From NCBI GenBank assembly GCA_002412545.1, contig DHVG01000024.1, positions 1 through 48,571 of the forward strand: a DNA stretch of 48,571 nucleotides, in the 5' to 3' direction. Source of the DNA: Elusimicrobia bacterium UBA5214 (GTDB lineage: Bacteria > Elusimicrobiota > UBA5214). The translations under genes were made by a program, and so were the position numbers. Shown here one piece after another: positions 8,947 to 18,005 of the stretch. The first letter of the stretch is position 1; every line of letters starts with the position of its first letter. The notes below the pieces were generated by a model. The model was not told the origin of the DNA and searched no databases. It saw only the letters and a program-made list of their open reading frames with translations.

Positions 8947-10806
8947 TCATTTTTTATGGCAACTTGCACAAAGTTCGCCACCACCATAGTCAGCAAAAAG
9001 TAAACCATCGTAATCCGCACCGTGGGGATTATGGCAACTTATACAAGTTAACGGTTTCTTTTCTTTGGAAAAGCGCAGGTCAATTACTCCCCGAATTGGG
9101 TGTCCCCTAATTGGATGCTCACCCACAGTAGAATGACAATCATAACATAATCTCTCTCCACTCTTCGGTAAAAGTTTAGAAAAATTACTTAAATGCGCTA
9201 AATGGCAACTGGTACATTCCTTTGCTACTCTATGCACGAATTTCTTTTTCAATACTTCTTCAATATCACCATGACACATAAGACATAATTTTTCACCTTC
9301 GGCAACCAGTAAAACTTTACCCTCTGCTGAACTGCTCTGGTGACAAGGGTCACAGGTCTTATCATAAATAAATGGATGCCCTTTTGTCAAGAGCAGTTTT
9401 TCTTTATCTGAGCCGTGTGGGTTATGACATTTCGTGCAGGACTCCTTTTTAGCAATTATTCCGAAATGCGGTTTCTTTAAATCGGTAGGGTCATGACAGG
9501 TGCCGCAGTCGTTGCCAGTAGCATTGAGCAAAGAGCGCTCAAGAGAAGAATGCACTTCATGACAGGTATTACATTCACCATCTTTAACTATACCGTGGGG
9601 ATATTTCTTATCCAACGATTCTTTTATTGCTGGATGACAGAGATAACAAAGTTCTTTACCAGTTTTGACCAATTCTATCTTACCTTCTTTTGTCTTCGCT
9701 GAGTGACAGGCAAAACAATTCTTATTAGCAAAATCCGGATGGGCACTCGCTGGCTTACGTAAATTGTGACAGTTGAAACATTTATCTCTACTTACAAAGA
9801 TACCGGCATGCGCTTGGGTTATTTTTTTCTCTTCTACTTTATGACAGTTAGTACAATCTTTACCGGTATCGTTAAACATTTTCTGGTTATCCGAAGCATG
9901 GGCGGAATGGCAGGAAAGACAGTTAAAGGCTCGCCCTGAAGGGTCACCCTGAAGGGTCAATTTCTTCTTTTGCGTAGATTCATCAAAATAGACCGGGTGT
10001 TTAGGTACCGGATGCTCTTTAAAAGTTTCCGGTAAATGACATTCGTAACAGATATTATTCATCTTTTTTAGTAACAACTTTTTTTCTTTAGAAACATGTC
10101 CAGAATGACAGAAAGTACAATCGCTAAAAACCGCATGGACAACTTTTTTCTTTCCTAATTCCTCGGTATCCGCATGACAGGTGAAACATAATTTCTCACT
10201 TTTTGCATTAAGTTTTGATTTGCCATCCGCACCAGTAGCCGTATGACAAGCATCACAACCACCCTCAAGAAACATCGGATGCCCGGTTTCAATAAGAAGT
10301 TTACCTACACTGGAAGTATGTGCCTGATGGCAGGAAAGACAGGTGCCCTTCTTCACGAAAATACCAAAATGTGCTTTTTTTGTATCGTTGGGGTCATGAC
10401 AATTGGTACAATCTTTACCGAAATCATTAAGTAAAGAAGGGTTATTACCGCTGTGCACCTGGTGGCAAGTGAGACATTCAGCACCCTGGAGTAAAGAATG
10501 AACTTTCTTTTCTTTGACCTCTTTAGCTAAACTTTTATGGCAAGTGAAACATAACTGGTTACCTTGGGCAGTGAGTTCTTTAGGAGTTTTTACCGAACGG
10601 TGACAGGAAGAACAGTTTTGTTCTTTAACTGGTTTATGGATATACTTATCTTGCAAGAAATTCTCATAGCTCTTTGTATATTGAAGATAAAACTTATCTC
10701 CTTTTGCGGCATAAAGAGTTGATAGTTGATAGTTGATAGTTGATAGTAAGATTAAGAAAAAGGAAAAAAATAGGAAAAAGGTAGGGAACAAAATCGGCCT
10801 TTTCAT
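8947..10806 (-). CDS. Secreted 23-heme c-type cytochrome
   Basis: The 619-residue protein has a signal peptide (MKRPILFPTFFLFFSFFLILLS... ending near YAA) and 23 CXXCH heme sites by my count, about one per 25 residues. Many occur in the doubled-CXXCH pattern (CTNCHDPNDTKKAHFGIF, CLSCHQAHTSS, CGTCHDPTDLKKPHFGII). The repetition suggests an internal duplication: an xCTNCHDP...AHFGI block occurs about three times. Such proteins act as electron wires across the periplasm or outside the cell. The residues QGDPSGRAF near residue 295 come from a CCCTGAAGGGT dyad in the DNA. The best ribosome-binding site (10844-10853) is about 38 bases upstream of the ATG, so either a rarer codon closer to it is used or the leader folds. 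Confidence 0.92.
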   Translation of the reverse strand: MKRPILFPTFFLFFSFFLILLSTINYQLSTLYAAKGDKFYLQYTKSYENFLQDKYIHKPVKEQNCSSCHRSVKTPKELTAQGNQLCFTCHKSLAKEVKEKKVHSLLQGAECLTCHQVHSGNNPSLLNDFGKDCTNCHDPNDTKKAHFGIFVKKGTCLSCHQAHTSSVGKLLIETGHPMFLEGGCDACHTATGADGKSKLNAKSEKLCFTCHADTEELGKKKVVHAVFSDCTFCHSGHVSKEKKLLLKKMNNICYECHLPETFKEHPVPKHPVYFDESTQKKKLTLQGDPSGRAFNCLSCHSAHASDNQKMFNDTGKDCTNCHKVEEKKITQAHAGIFVSRDKCFNCHNLRKPASAHPDFANKNCFACHSAKTKEGKIELVKTGKELCYLCHPAIKESLDKKYPHGIVKDGECNTCHEVHSSLERSLLNATGNDCGTCHDPTDLKKPHFGIIAKKESCTKCHNPHGSDKEKLLLTKGHPFIYDKTCDPCHQSSSAEGKVLLVAEGEKLCLMCHGDIEEVLKKKFVHRVAKECTSCHLAHLSNFSKLLPKSGERLCYDCHSTVGEHPIRGHPIRGVIDLRFSKEKKPLTCISCHNPHGADYDGLLFADYGGGELCASCHKK

Positions 10807-10820
10807 TGTCTTATATAGTA

Positions 10821-10885
10821 GAAATGCGGACAGACAAAAAATATCACCTCCTTACTTCCCAGAGTAAGAAATCTGTCTGCATTTC
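10821..10885 (-). promoter_or_regulatory. Leader dyad that encloses a ribosome-binding site
   Basis: GAAATGCGGACAGA at 10821-10834 and its complement at 10872-10885 form 14-bp arms with one mismatch (a wobble in RNA). The loop holds AAGGAGGTGAT and a smaller CTTAC/GTAAG stem. The dyad starts directly after the -10 box, so it could be an operator or, in the RNA, a translation-controlling hairpin. No known riboswitch class was recognised. Confidence 0.5.
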
Positions 10886-10886
10886 T

Positions 10887-10916
10887 ATTATAAAATAAAC
10901 TTGATATTCTTGTCAA
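10887..10916 (-). promoter_or_regulatory. Consensus sigma70 promoter for the 23-heme cytochrome
   Basis: On the minus strand TTGACA (10911-10916) and TATAAT (10887-10892) are both perfect, with an 18-base spacer. The leader to the ATG at 10806 is about 75 bases. The rest of the 10807-11253 gap carries the plus-strand promoter below and weak dyads at 10972-11041. Confidence 0.85.
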
Positions 10917-11204
10917 GAAAAAAAATTGTAATTTTTCTTACAGTTGAGATAGTCACTTCAAAACGAAAAAAGTGCTAAACCATTTCTCTCTTTTTACTTT
11001 GCAACTCGTAGTCCTCAGCACCTTGATTAAGAAGCCGAGTTATTTTTCAATTCAAAGGGAGAAGTGGTTTTTTTTATTCTCCGGTGAGGAAAAAAGAATA
11101 ATTGGTCGATTAGTTAGGAAGATTAGAATAATTTGAATATATTGTTTATCAAAAAATTACCCCAAATTCAAAAGGAATGTGAAAAAAATTACTTTAATTT
11201 ACCC

Positions 11205-11233
11205 TTGACAAATTTTGAATATTTGGATATACT
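11205..11233 (+). promoter_or_regulatory. Sigma70 promoter for the NHL/FlgD-Ig and PorV genes
   Basis: TTGACA (11205-11210), a 17-base spacer and TATACT (11228-11233) lie just before GTGAGGATAAAATG. The predicted start of transcription near 11240 rules out the upstream TTG at 11215 as a start codon. Confidence 0.85.
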
Positions 11234-11253
11234 TAATCTTGGGTGAGGATAAA

Positions 11254-12849
11254 ATGAAGGGTATACGGTCGGTAATTTTAGTTGGTTTGATTATTTCGGT
11301 GGGTTTTTTCTTTCCCGGTAGAATACAGGCGAATCAACCGCCAGTAATTACTTCTCTTATCGCTAACCCAGCGGTTATCTTTTATAGTACCACCACCGTC
11401 ATTACTGTTCTTGCCTCTGACCCAGACCAGGACACCCTCACTTATACTTGGAGTGCATCTACTGGGATAATCAGCGGGAAGAATGAAACCGCGGTTTATG
11501 AAGCACCTTTCTGGGCAGGAGAAGCAGTAATTACCGTAAAAGTTGACGATTCTAAAGGCGAATCCCGAGAACAAAACATTACCATTCCAGCAGTAATTGC
11601 TCAATATTCTGCCCAAATTAACGAAGGGGTTTCTGCCCCGGCAAGAATTACTGCAGATGAATTGGGCAATATTTATGTTACCGATAGCCGGGAAGGAAAA
11701 GTTGTTGTTTATAATCCCCTTGGAGAAATAAAACTAATTATTAGTGGGCTGCGCTTACCTTCCGGTATTGCCGTAAGTCGGTATGGAGAAAAAATTTATA
11801 TTGTTGACCAAAGAGAGAAAACTGTTCTCATTTACAATGATACAGGAGAAAGAATTGGTAATCTTGGTGAATACACTCGTCCGAATGATATTTCTATCCT
11901 TTCCGATGGTAGCCGAATTTATGTTACTGATGACCGGGCAAATTTGGTAAAAGTATATGACTCGGCAAGTGGAGAGTTTTATACTCTTGGTAGCGAAGAT
12001 TTAGTTTCTCCTACCGGAATTACTACTGACGAAGAAAAAGATAAAATTTATATCGCTAACAAAAGAGGAACAACTATACAAGTTTTTAATTTGGATAAAA
12101 CTAAGAAAGAAGAATTTGCTTCTCAGGCACCAGCTTATACTACATCGGATAAGGAATTTACTAATCCTTCAAATCTTACGATTGGACAGTTTATCAATTT
12201 ACATGGTTTAGCTCTTGACCCGCGAGGTTATCTTTTCGGTGTGGATTCAACTTGGGCGAAAATACAGGTTTTTGACCGTGAAGGGAAACCTTTTCCCGGT
12301 AGTCCTTTCGTTGGTAATTTAGGAACGAATCCGGGTGAATTGAAATCACCAGTTGATGCCGTAGTTGACCGTTTCCGCCGGCTCATAGTAACTAACCAGG
12401 GAAACGGACGGATTGAAATTTATAATTTAAAAGATGCGGAAAAACCAAGAATTATTCCTCGTCCCGCAGCAGCACAAGCAGTCAAAGAACCTGACTCAAC
12501 ATTTTATTTACGTGATTATTACGTTTTCCCCAATCCAGCGAAAAGAGGGAAAAAACCAATTATCCATCTTGAATGTGGTATTGCCGATAAAGTAGAAATT
12601 AAAATTTACAATGTTGCCGCGGAACTTGTCCATTCGGTAAGTATCAATGGACAACAAAGAAAAAGTGATGGCGGCTATCTCTGGTATGAATGGGGAGATG
12701 TTCCTAAAGAGAAAAAATTTGAGTGGGCATACGAGTATCCCTGGGATATTTCGGAGATTGCCTCCGGAGTATATGTCGCTCATATAAAAGCGACAAGGGT
12801 CGGCTATCCGGAAATAAAAGTGCTCTCCAAGTTTGCCGTAATAAAATAG
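11254..12849 (+). CDS. Secreted Ig-like/NHL-propeller protein with C-terminal FlgD-type Ig domain
   Basis: I chose the ATG at 11254 (531 residues) because the promoter overlaps the longer frame and GAGG lies 7 bases upstream. Domains in order: signal peptide (to about residue 28), an Ig/PKD-like domain (PPVITSLIANP to ITIPAV, about 30-120), an NHL propeller (about 120-410; for example PARITADELGNIYVTDSR, PVDAVVDRFRRLIVTNQ), and a C-terminal FlgD-like Ig domain (YVFPNPAKRGKKP...GVYVAHIKA...FAVIK). C-terminal domains of this shape are sorting or anchoring modules in type IX-type secretion and related lineages. The adjacent PorV-family gene, 39 bases downstream, supports that reading. Cell-surface location is inferred. 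Confidence 0.82.
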   Translation: MKGIRSVILVGLIISVGFFFPGRIQANQPPVITSLIANPAVIFYSTTTVITVLASDPDQDTLTYTWSASTGIISGKNETAVYEAPFWAGEAVITVKVDDSKGESREQNITIPAVIAQYSAQINEGVSAPARITADELGNIYVTDSREGKVVVYNPLGEIKLIISGLRLPSGIAVSRYGEKIYIVDQREKTVLIYNDTGERIGNLGEYTRPNDISILSDGSRIYVTDDRANLVKVYDSASGEFYTLGSEDLVSPTGITTDEEKDKIYIANKRGTTIQVFNLDKTKKEEFASQAPAYTTSDKEFTNPSNLTIGQFINLHGLALDPRGYLFGVDSTWAKIQVFDREGKPFPGSPFVGNLGTNPGELKSPVDAVVDRFRRLIVTNQGNGRIEIYNLKDAEKPRIIPRPAAAQAVKEPDSTFYLRDYYVFPNPAKRGKKPIIHLECGIADKVEIKIYNVAAELVHSVSINGQQRKSDGGYLWYEWGDVPKEKKFEWAYEYPWDISEIASGVYVAHIKATRVGYPEIKVLSKFAVIK

Positions 12850-12888
12850 TTAAGAGAGAGCAAAGAATGAAGAGCAAAGGGTAAAAAA

Positions 12889-13965
12889 ATGAACATAAGA
12901 GGTAATCACCTCATCACCCAATGGTTGAATAACCATGAACAAAAGACGCAAATAACCCACCGGAAAAGTGTTATATTGCGCCGTTTACCCTTAGACTCTT
13001 TGCTCTTCATCCTCTGTTCTCTGCTCTTCGCTCTTAGCTCATCGCTCTTTGCTCCTAATCTGTATGCGGGGTGGGGTGAAACTGGTGCAGCGTTCTTAAA
13101 AATTGGTGTCGGAGCAAGACAAATCGGTATGGGTGGAGCAAATGTCGCTCTGGCTAACGATGTCAATGCAATCTACTGGAATCCCGCGGGATTAGTTCAA
13201 CTACAAAAAAGAGAATTTACCGCTATGCATAACCAATGGATTGTTGACTTCAAATACGATTTTCTTGGTTTTGCTCATCCTTTGAAAAAGGCACTGATTA
13301 ACACCCGGAAGAATACCGGGGCAACTTTAGCTGGTGGTTTGATTTATCTCAACTTAGGTGAATTCCAAGGAAGAGATGAATACCGGAATAAAACTAATAC
13401 TTTCAAAGCATATGATGCCGCTGGAATAATCTCTTATGCCCAGAAAGTGAATCCAAGATTAAATCTTGGTTTAAACTTAAAATATATCTATGAGCAGATA
13501 GAAATTGAGAAAGCAAAAGGCTTAGCTGTTGATTTAGGACTTCTTTATCAAACTGGGATAAAGAATTTGAATCTTGGTTTCACCGTGCAAAATCTTGGTC
13601 CAAAAATGAAATTCATTAATGAACCTTTCTCTTTACCACTTACTTTGACTGGGGGTATTGCTTATACTTATTATGGACTAAATTTAGCCTGTGATATTCG
13701 TTGGCAACCAATTGAAAAAAGAACAAATATTTCTCTCGGTACTGAATATTGGCCATTCAAGGTTTTTGCTTTAAGGGCAGGTTATCTTACACGTCTCTTT
13801 ACTTCTAATCTTAGATTTACACCTAAGGATAATGTTTTAGGCAAATTTTATGGTCTGGGGGCAGGATTTGGATTCAGATTTGCCGATATTGGTATTGATT
13901 ATTCTTTCGTTCCTTATGGTGATTTAGGGAATACTCATCGGATATCTTTCTCAGCAAAATTCTAA
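12889..13965 (+). CDS. PorV/PorQ-family outer-membrane protein
   Basis: This protein is 358 residues or slightly shorter. After the signal region comes AFLKIGVGARQIGMGGANVALANDVNAIYWNPAGL, the signature of the PorV/PorQ (UPF0164) family. Alternating beta strands follow to a C-terminal Phe (HRISFSAKF), as in outer-membrane barrels. PorV shuttles type IX secretion cargo to the cell surface; the neighbour with a FlgD-Ig tail may be a client. The stretch before the signal core is unusually long (residues 1-35) and the true start may be a later TTG. The core (LLFILCSLLFALSSSLF) is encoded by eight degenerate heptanucleotides at 12999-13054. Confidence 0.85.
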   Translation: MNIRGNHLITQWLNNHEQKTQITHRKSVILRRLPLDSLLFILCSLLFALSSSLFAPNLYAGWGETGAAFLKIGVGARQIGMGGANVALANDVNAIYWNPAGLVQLQKREFTAMHNQWIVDFKYDFLGFAHPLKKALINTRKNTGATLAGGLIYLNLGEFQGRDEYRNKTNTFKAYDAAGIISYAQKVNPRLNLGLNLKYIYEQIEIEKAKGLAVDLGLLYQTGIKNLNLGFTVQNLGPKMKFINEPFSLPLTLTGGIAYTYYGLNLACDIRWQPIEKRTNISLGTEYWPFKVFALRAGYLTRLFTSNLRFTPKDNVLGKFYGLGAGFGFRFADIGIDYSFVPYGDLGNTHRISFSAKF

Positions 13966-13983
13966 AAACGCAAAAACGCAAAA

Positions 13984-14002
13984 TCCCGACGAAACGTCGG
14001 GA
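13984..14002. repeat. Short hairpin TCCCGACG/CGTCGGGA
   Basis: A perfect 8-bp stem with an AAA loop lies just downstream of the PorV-type gene and upstream of its terminator. There is no T-run, so it is probably a dispersed palindrome. Confidence 0.55.
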
Positions 14003-14023
14003 CGCAAAAACGCTAAAACTACA

Positions 14024-14057
14024 AAACCCCGATAAGAAGTCGGGGTTTATTTTTTTA
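14024..14057 (+). terminator. Rho-independent terminator of the NHL/PorV unit
   Basis: AAACCCCGA (14024-14032) pairs with TCGGGGTTT (14040-14048) and is followed by ATTTTTTT on the plus strand. It may also act on the converging minus-strand TPR gene. Confidence 0.9.
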
Positions 14058-14078
14058 CTAATTCGCTGGTTTACTAAT

Positions 14079-16346
14079 TCACTTTAACTTCTTGAGGTGT
14101 TCTTTTGCAGTAGCAATCCAACGCGGGTCTTTACCTAAGGTAATATATTTCTCCCAATTTTCCATTGCTTCCTTCTTCTCTATTAATTTTTCATAAACCG
14201 AAGCTAAACCATAATAAGGGTCAGGATAGTTTGGGTCAATTTCAATAGCTTTTTTGAATGTCTTAATTGCTTCCTGATAGCGTGCTAAATCAAAATATAA
14301 GAAACCTAAATTGCTCTGGACAACGGCATTCTGAGGGTTAAACTCAAGTGAACGGTTAAATTTTTTTAATGCCATTCTATAGTTGCCCATAAGATAATAT
14401 GCTGTACCTAAATAGAATTCAAGTTCTGGGTTTTTAGGTAAATATTTCATCTGCAAAGAAAACTCTTTAATTGCCTGATGGGGATTTCTTTCCATATATA
14501 GTTTCCCTAAATGTAAACCTATTTGATAATGGATATATCCAGCCTCGGGTTTAATTTTTTTTGCTGCTTGATATGAACTGAGTGCTTTTTCGTTTTCTTC
14601 TAAACTTTCATAGAGATAACCTAAAAATAAATGAGTTTTAAAATTATACGGATTATCAGCCAAACTACGATTTAACTCTTCCAAAGCGTAATTAGCAAAA
14701 TTATGTCTAGCAAGTGTTTGAGCAAAGTTAAGATTAAAATTCAAAGGGTCAATATACTTATAAGTGTACTTAGAGAGCAAACCTTTATTCTCCGGAATAT
14801 TCTTCAAGTATACTAACGACTGGTCATCCCACCAGACAAGTTTCCAATTCCCGGAACTGAGATAATAATTTTCCAAGTTTGCACTTACATAACTTTTCAA
14901 AATACAATTGATTCCAAATTTTGCCAGTATATCTTCTTGGTGGGTTGTCTTTTCGTCAACTTTTCTTCTTAAATCATAAAAGAGCAGGTTGTCATTAAAA
15001 ATGAAAACTTTCCTTTCGGGAAACCATTTCCAAACCAAATATCCACCGTATTCTTCAGAATTGTAAATTTTGTCTTGGAGATGATTTGAGGTAATTATCT
15101 CTTTTTCAATAAATTCTGCTGCTTTCACCGGATAGACATTTTCTTTTATACCCAGTCCAAAACGGTATCCTTTTTCTTGACGAAAAGTAAAAAAGAATAA
15201 AACAACCATTATTAAAACGGATAAGGTGCAAAGTATAAAGTGTAAGGTGTAAGATGTAATTATTTGTCCTTTAAAGAAAGGAAAATATTTCTTAAATCGT
15301 ATTATTTTTTCTTTTAGATATTCCCGATAAAAGAAAGTCAGATTTTCTACAACTACCAAAGAATTAACTAAAGAAAAAATTGCCATATAGCGTCTTGCTT
15401 TCAAAGCTAAATAAGCAAAAGGAAGAAAAAGGAATAAATAAGTGAAGTTAATTTTTTTCTCCGAAGAGGTGTTTAACTTTAGAGGAATGAACATTCTAAA
15501 AAGAAAGGAAAGCATACCGAAAAGAAGAAAAAACCAAAAAAGTGGATATTCATTTATTCTCGGCGGCATGAATTCCTGATTAGGAATAATTTGTCCGGCA
15601 GTAAGAATAAAAAGTTTTAATGTCCATTGGTGAAACTTATAACCGTAAGGATTAATTAAAGTAATCAACAGACAAGTAGTGAAGGTAAGAAGTAAAGGCT
15701 TAAGAGAAATAGGAATATTGTCAGAAGAACTTCTGAAGTAACTTCGTTGAAGCAATTCACCCAAAATATATGCACCCAAGATTACTAACCCAAGAAAAAA
15801 AGTACCATGCAAATTTGCCCAAAATAGCATTAATAATGGAAGCAAATAAAGTTTCTTTACCTGTTTAGATAAACGGTAATCTTCATCCGGTAAAGATATT
15901 TTACGGGATTCAAGAAGATAAATGAAAAGAACTATGAAAAAATATTTAAAGATATAAGGACGAATTTCAATAAAACGAAACCGTGCTACAAGTACAGAAA
16001 TAATTAAAATAGAAACAGCTAAGTAAAATGGATTTCCCTTTTTAAGAAGTAAATAGAAAAGTAAAAAAAAGGATAAACTAATTATTAGTGCTTTGAAAAT
16101 GATTAACCCACTAAACCCAGATAGACGCTGAATAAGATAAAAAATCACTCCACTTAACCAACCGGGAACAACCCATTCTGTCCCCGGAGGGTTAGTAAAA
16201 GAAAAAATATCCTGCTGGGGAATACTTTTCTGGGTGAGAATATATTCTCCGGTTTTTAGATGCCACCACAAATCATAGTCCTCAATTTTGGTTAACCCAA
16301 ACAAAAAAATAAAAATAAATAAACCGGCAAGAATAATTTTTCGCAT
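14079..16346 (-). CDS. GT-C-like polytopic membrane protein with TPR repeats
   Basis: The ATG at 16346 (755 residues) is chosen over the TTG at 16358, because TTGGAG there is the ribosome-binding site. About eleven membrane segments fill residues 5-400. The first loop contains EDYDLWWHLKTGEYIL, an acidic motif characteristic of a GT-C-like family. About six TPR units follow from residue 545. It probably transfers or polymerises sugars on the outer face of the membrane, with the TPRs binding a partner; that is inference. The membrane stretch YTLHFILCTLSVLIM (coding about 15222-15260) is written in heptanucleotide repeats (AAGTGTA-like), an internal case of the signal-peptide pattern. Confidence 0.65.
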   Translation of the reverse strand: MRKIILAGLFIFIFLFGLTKIEDYDLWWHLKTGEYILTQKSIPQQDIFSFTNPPGTEWVVPGWLSGVIFYLIQRLSGFSGLIIFKALIISLSFFLLFYLLLKKGNPFYLAVSILIISVLVARFRFIEIRPYIFKYFFIVLFIYLLESRKISLPDEDYRLSKQVKKLYLLPLLMLFWANLHGTFFLGLVILGAYILGELLQRSYFRSSSDNIPISLKPLLLTFTTCLLITLINPYGYKFHQWTLKLFILTAGQIIPNQEFMPPRINEYPLFWFFLLFGMLSFLFRMFIPLKLNTSSEKKINFTYLFLFLPFAYLALKARRYMAIFSLVNSLVVVENLTFFYREYLKEKIIRFKKYFPFFKGQIITSYTLHFILCTLSVLIMVVLFFFTFRQEKGYRFGLGIKENVYPVKAAEFIEKEIITSNHLQDKIYNSEEYGGYLVWKWFPERKVFIFNDNLLFYDLRRKVDEKTTHQEDILAKFGINCILKSYVSANLENYYLSSGNWKLVWWDDQSLVYLKNIPENKGLLSKYTYKYIDPLNFNLNFAQTLARHNFANYALEELNRSLADNPYNFKTHLFLGYLYESLEENEKALSSYQAAKKIKPEAGYIHYQIGLHLGKLYMERNPHQAIKEFSLQMKYLPKNPELEFYLGTAYYLMGNYRMALKKFNRSLEFNPQNAVVQSNLGFLYFDLARYQEAIKTFKKAIEIDPNYPDPYYGLASVYEKLIEKKEAMENWEKYITLGKDPRWIATAKEHLKKLK

Positions 16347-16377
16347 ATTTTTCTCCAACTTGTAAAATAATTTGTAG

Positions 16378-16406
16378 ATTTTAATAATTTAATCTAAAAC
16401 TGTCAA
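16378..16406 (-). promoter_or_regulatory. Sigma70-type promoter for the GT-C/TPR gene
   Basis: On the minus strand TTGACA (16401-16406), a 17-base spacer and TAAAAT (16378-16383) lie about 30 bases upstream of the ATG at 16346. Confidence 0.8.
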
Positions 16407-16425
16407 GCAAAAGATAGCCGTACCG

Positions 16426-16451
16426 GTAGCCGAGCCTTAAGGCTCGGTTAC
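16426..16451. repeat. REP-like 26-bp palindrome, copy 3
   Basis: The left arm is GTAGCCGAGCCTT and the right arm differs by one base. The TTAA centre supplies the TAA stop of the radical SAM gene at 16437, so the last residues VTEP are repeat-encoded. Confidence 0.9.
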
Positions 16452-17918
16452 CTTGTCTACCTTGTCTGCGGACATCTGCGTGATAAGTTTTTGCACTTCC
16501 TCCGGTATCTTGCCGCTTATGCTTTTCATTTCCTGAGCAAGATAAGAATGTTCAACGAATAATTTGGCTACGGCAAGTAGATAATCTTTTTTAAATTTAC
16601 TTATCTGCTCAAGCTGGGAGAATTTCCTGATGTAGAAAGTACGGAAAGCGTTAAGTAATGCACGGTTAAGTTCTTCAAGGGTCATCTGTTTCGGTTTCAC
16701 TACCGGATTGACTAAGTTGTATTTACTGTAGTCAAATACTTGGATATAGGGTTTCAATTCCGGATAAATTTCCGAGTAAGGCCAAGGGGCAATCGCTAAA
16801 AAAAATGCCATATCCGGATTATAATATTGGGCTAATTCAATTGTTTTTTTGATTGATTCCGGCGTGTCTTCAGGCATACCTAAAACAAAAGATGTCTCGG
16901 AAATAATTTCCTGCTGATTAATTAACTCAATCGCTTCCGCGGATTGTTCAATCTTCAAGTTCTTATGAAAGCGGTCAAGTGTCTCCTGACTGGCTGATTC
17001 TACTCCGACATAAATATGGAGAACCCCGGCTTTTTTATACTTATGAAGTATATCCTTATCCCGAAGTATATCATCAACTCTGGTTTCCATTAGAAGTTCC
17101 ATGTCCATTTTCTTCGCAATGAGTAAATCAAGTATTCTTTCCCAGCGGGCACGGTCAAGTGTTGGCACTTCATCCGAAAGCATCACTACATCTATACCGT
17201 ATTTCTTGTTTAGATATTCTAACTCTATAACAAAATTCTCCGGTTTGCGTGCCCTCCAAGATTGTTTCCAGAAAAGTCGTTGTGAACAGAAAGTACATCC
17301 TTGGGTACAACCGCGGGAAGAACTAACCATTGCCAATATTGAACCCGGTTTAGTGCGGAAAGTATAATCCCTCCAATCAATTAAGTCCCAAGCCATCGGT
17401 AAAGAATCAAAATCAGCGACAAAAGAACGTTCCGCTGTAGAGACAATTTTCCCCTCTTGACGGAAAGCAATACCGGAAACTTTTACCGGGTCATCTCCTG
17501 CCGAAAGACAGTTTACCAATTCAATAATTGTTTCTTCTCCTTCACCACGGATGATATAATCTACAAATGAATGGTTCTCTTGAAGAATTTCTTCAAAACA
17601 AAAAGTAGGATGGATACCCCCAAGCAGAGTAATTACTGAGGGATTAACCTCTTTTGCTAATTTTAGCACTTGTAAAGCATCATTAATCATCGCGGTATAA
17701 GCGGTGGTTGCCACTACATCGGCTGGAGAATTTTCCAAATAATTACGAATCTCAGGATAATTATGGAATTTCACCATCGCATCGTATATTGCTACTTCAT
17801 ATCCGGCTTTTTGTAAACTACCGGCTAAATAAACAAAGTTCAACGGTAACCATCTACCGGCTGACTCTAAAACCCCACAATGATACGGTGGTGTAATAAA
17901 CAAAATTTTCTTTTTCAT
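16437..17918 (-). CDS. B12-binding-domain radical SAM protein
   Basis: The ATG at 17918 (493 residues, MKKKILFITPPYHCG) is preferred to an upstream TTG at 17945. Residues 1-150 form a B12-binding Rossmann domain (VTLLGGIHPTFCFEEI, IIRGEGEETI). The radical SAM cluster motif is GCTQGCTFC (CX3CX2C) near residue 215, followed by the IYVGVESASQETL and LGMPEDTPESI segments typical of class B enzymes. These often methylate unactivated carbons or remodel rings; the substrate is not predictable. It lies downstream of the REP-type transposase and is flanked by REP palindromes on both sides, one of them forming its stop codon. Confidence 0.88.
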   Translation of the reverse strand: MKKKILFITPPYHCGVLESAGRWLPLNFVYLAGSLQKAGYEVAIYDAMVKFHNYPEIRNYLENSPADVVATTAYTAMINDALQVLKLAKEVNPSVITLLGGIHPTFCFEEILQENHSFVDYIIRGEGEETIIELVNCLSAGDDPVKVSGIAFRQEGKIVSTAERSFVADFDSLPMAWDLIDWRDYTFRTKPGSILAMVSSSRGCTQGCTFCSQRLFWKQSWRARKPENFVIELEYLNKKYGIDVVMLSDEVPTLDRARWERILDLLIAKKMDMELLMETRVDDILRDKDILHKYKKAGVLHIYVGVESASQETLDRFHKNLKIEQSAEAIELINQQEIISETSFVLGMPEDTPESIKKTIELAQYYNPDMAFFLAIAPWPYSEIYPELKPYIQVFDYSKYNLVNPVVKPKQMTLEELNRALLNAFRTFYIRKFSQLEQISKFKKDYLLAVAKLFVEHSYLAQEMKSISGKIPEEVQKLITQMSADKVDKVTEP

Positions 17919-17954
17919 TTTTTTCTGCTCTACAATCCTTTTCAAATCATTCCT

Positions 17955-17980
17955 GTAGCCGAGCCTTAAGGCTCGGCTAC
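17955..17980. repeat. REP-like 26-bp palindrome, copy 2
   Basis: A perfect palindrome with arm GTAGCCGAGCCTT lies between the transposase end (18006) and the radical SAM start. It is identical to copy 1. Confidence 0.93.
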
Positions 17981-18005
17981 GACTACAACGGTTTACGGGA
18001 AAAAA

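Noticed and set aside
10807..10880. Cyclic dinucleotide (GEMM) riboswitch before the 23-heme gene, as in Geobacter
   Set aside because: The conserved GEMM core was not found in the leader.
10971..11041. Pseudoknot-like arrangement (GTGCT/AGCAC crossing AACTCG/CGAGTT), possible riboswitch
   Set aside because: The stems are only 5 and 6 bases and no known class matches. It lies upstream of a separate promoter, so it probably arises by chance.
11215..11253. Longer frame of the NHL/FlgD-Ig gene from a TTG
   Set aside because: The promoter -10 box lies at 11228-11233, inside this stretch, so it is not in the mRNA. The ATG at 11254 has a ribosome-binding site.
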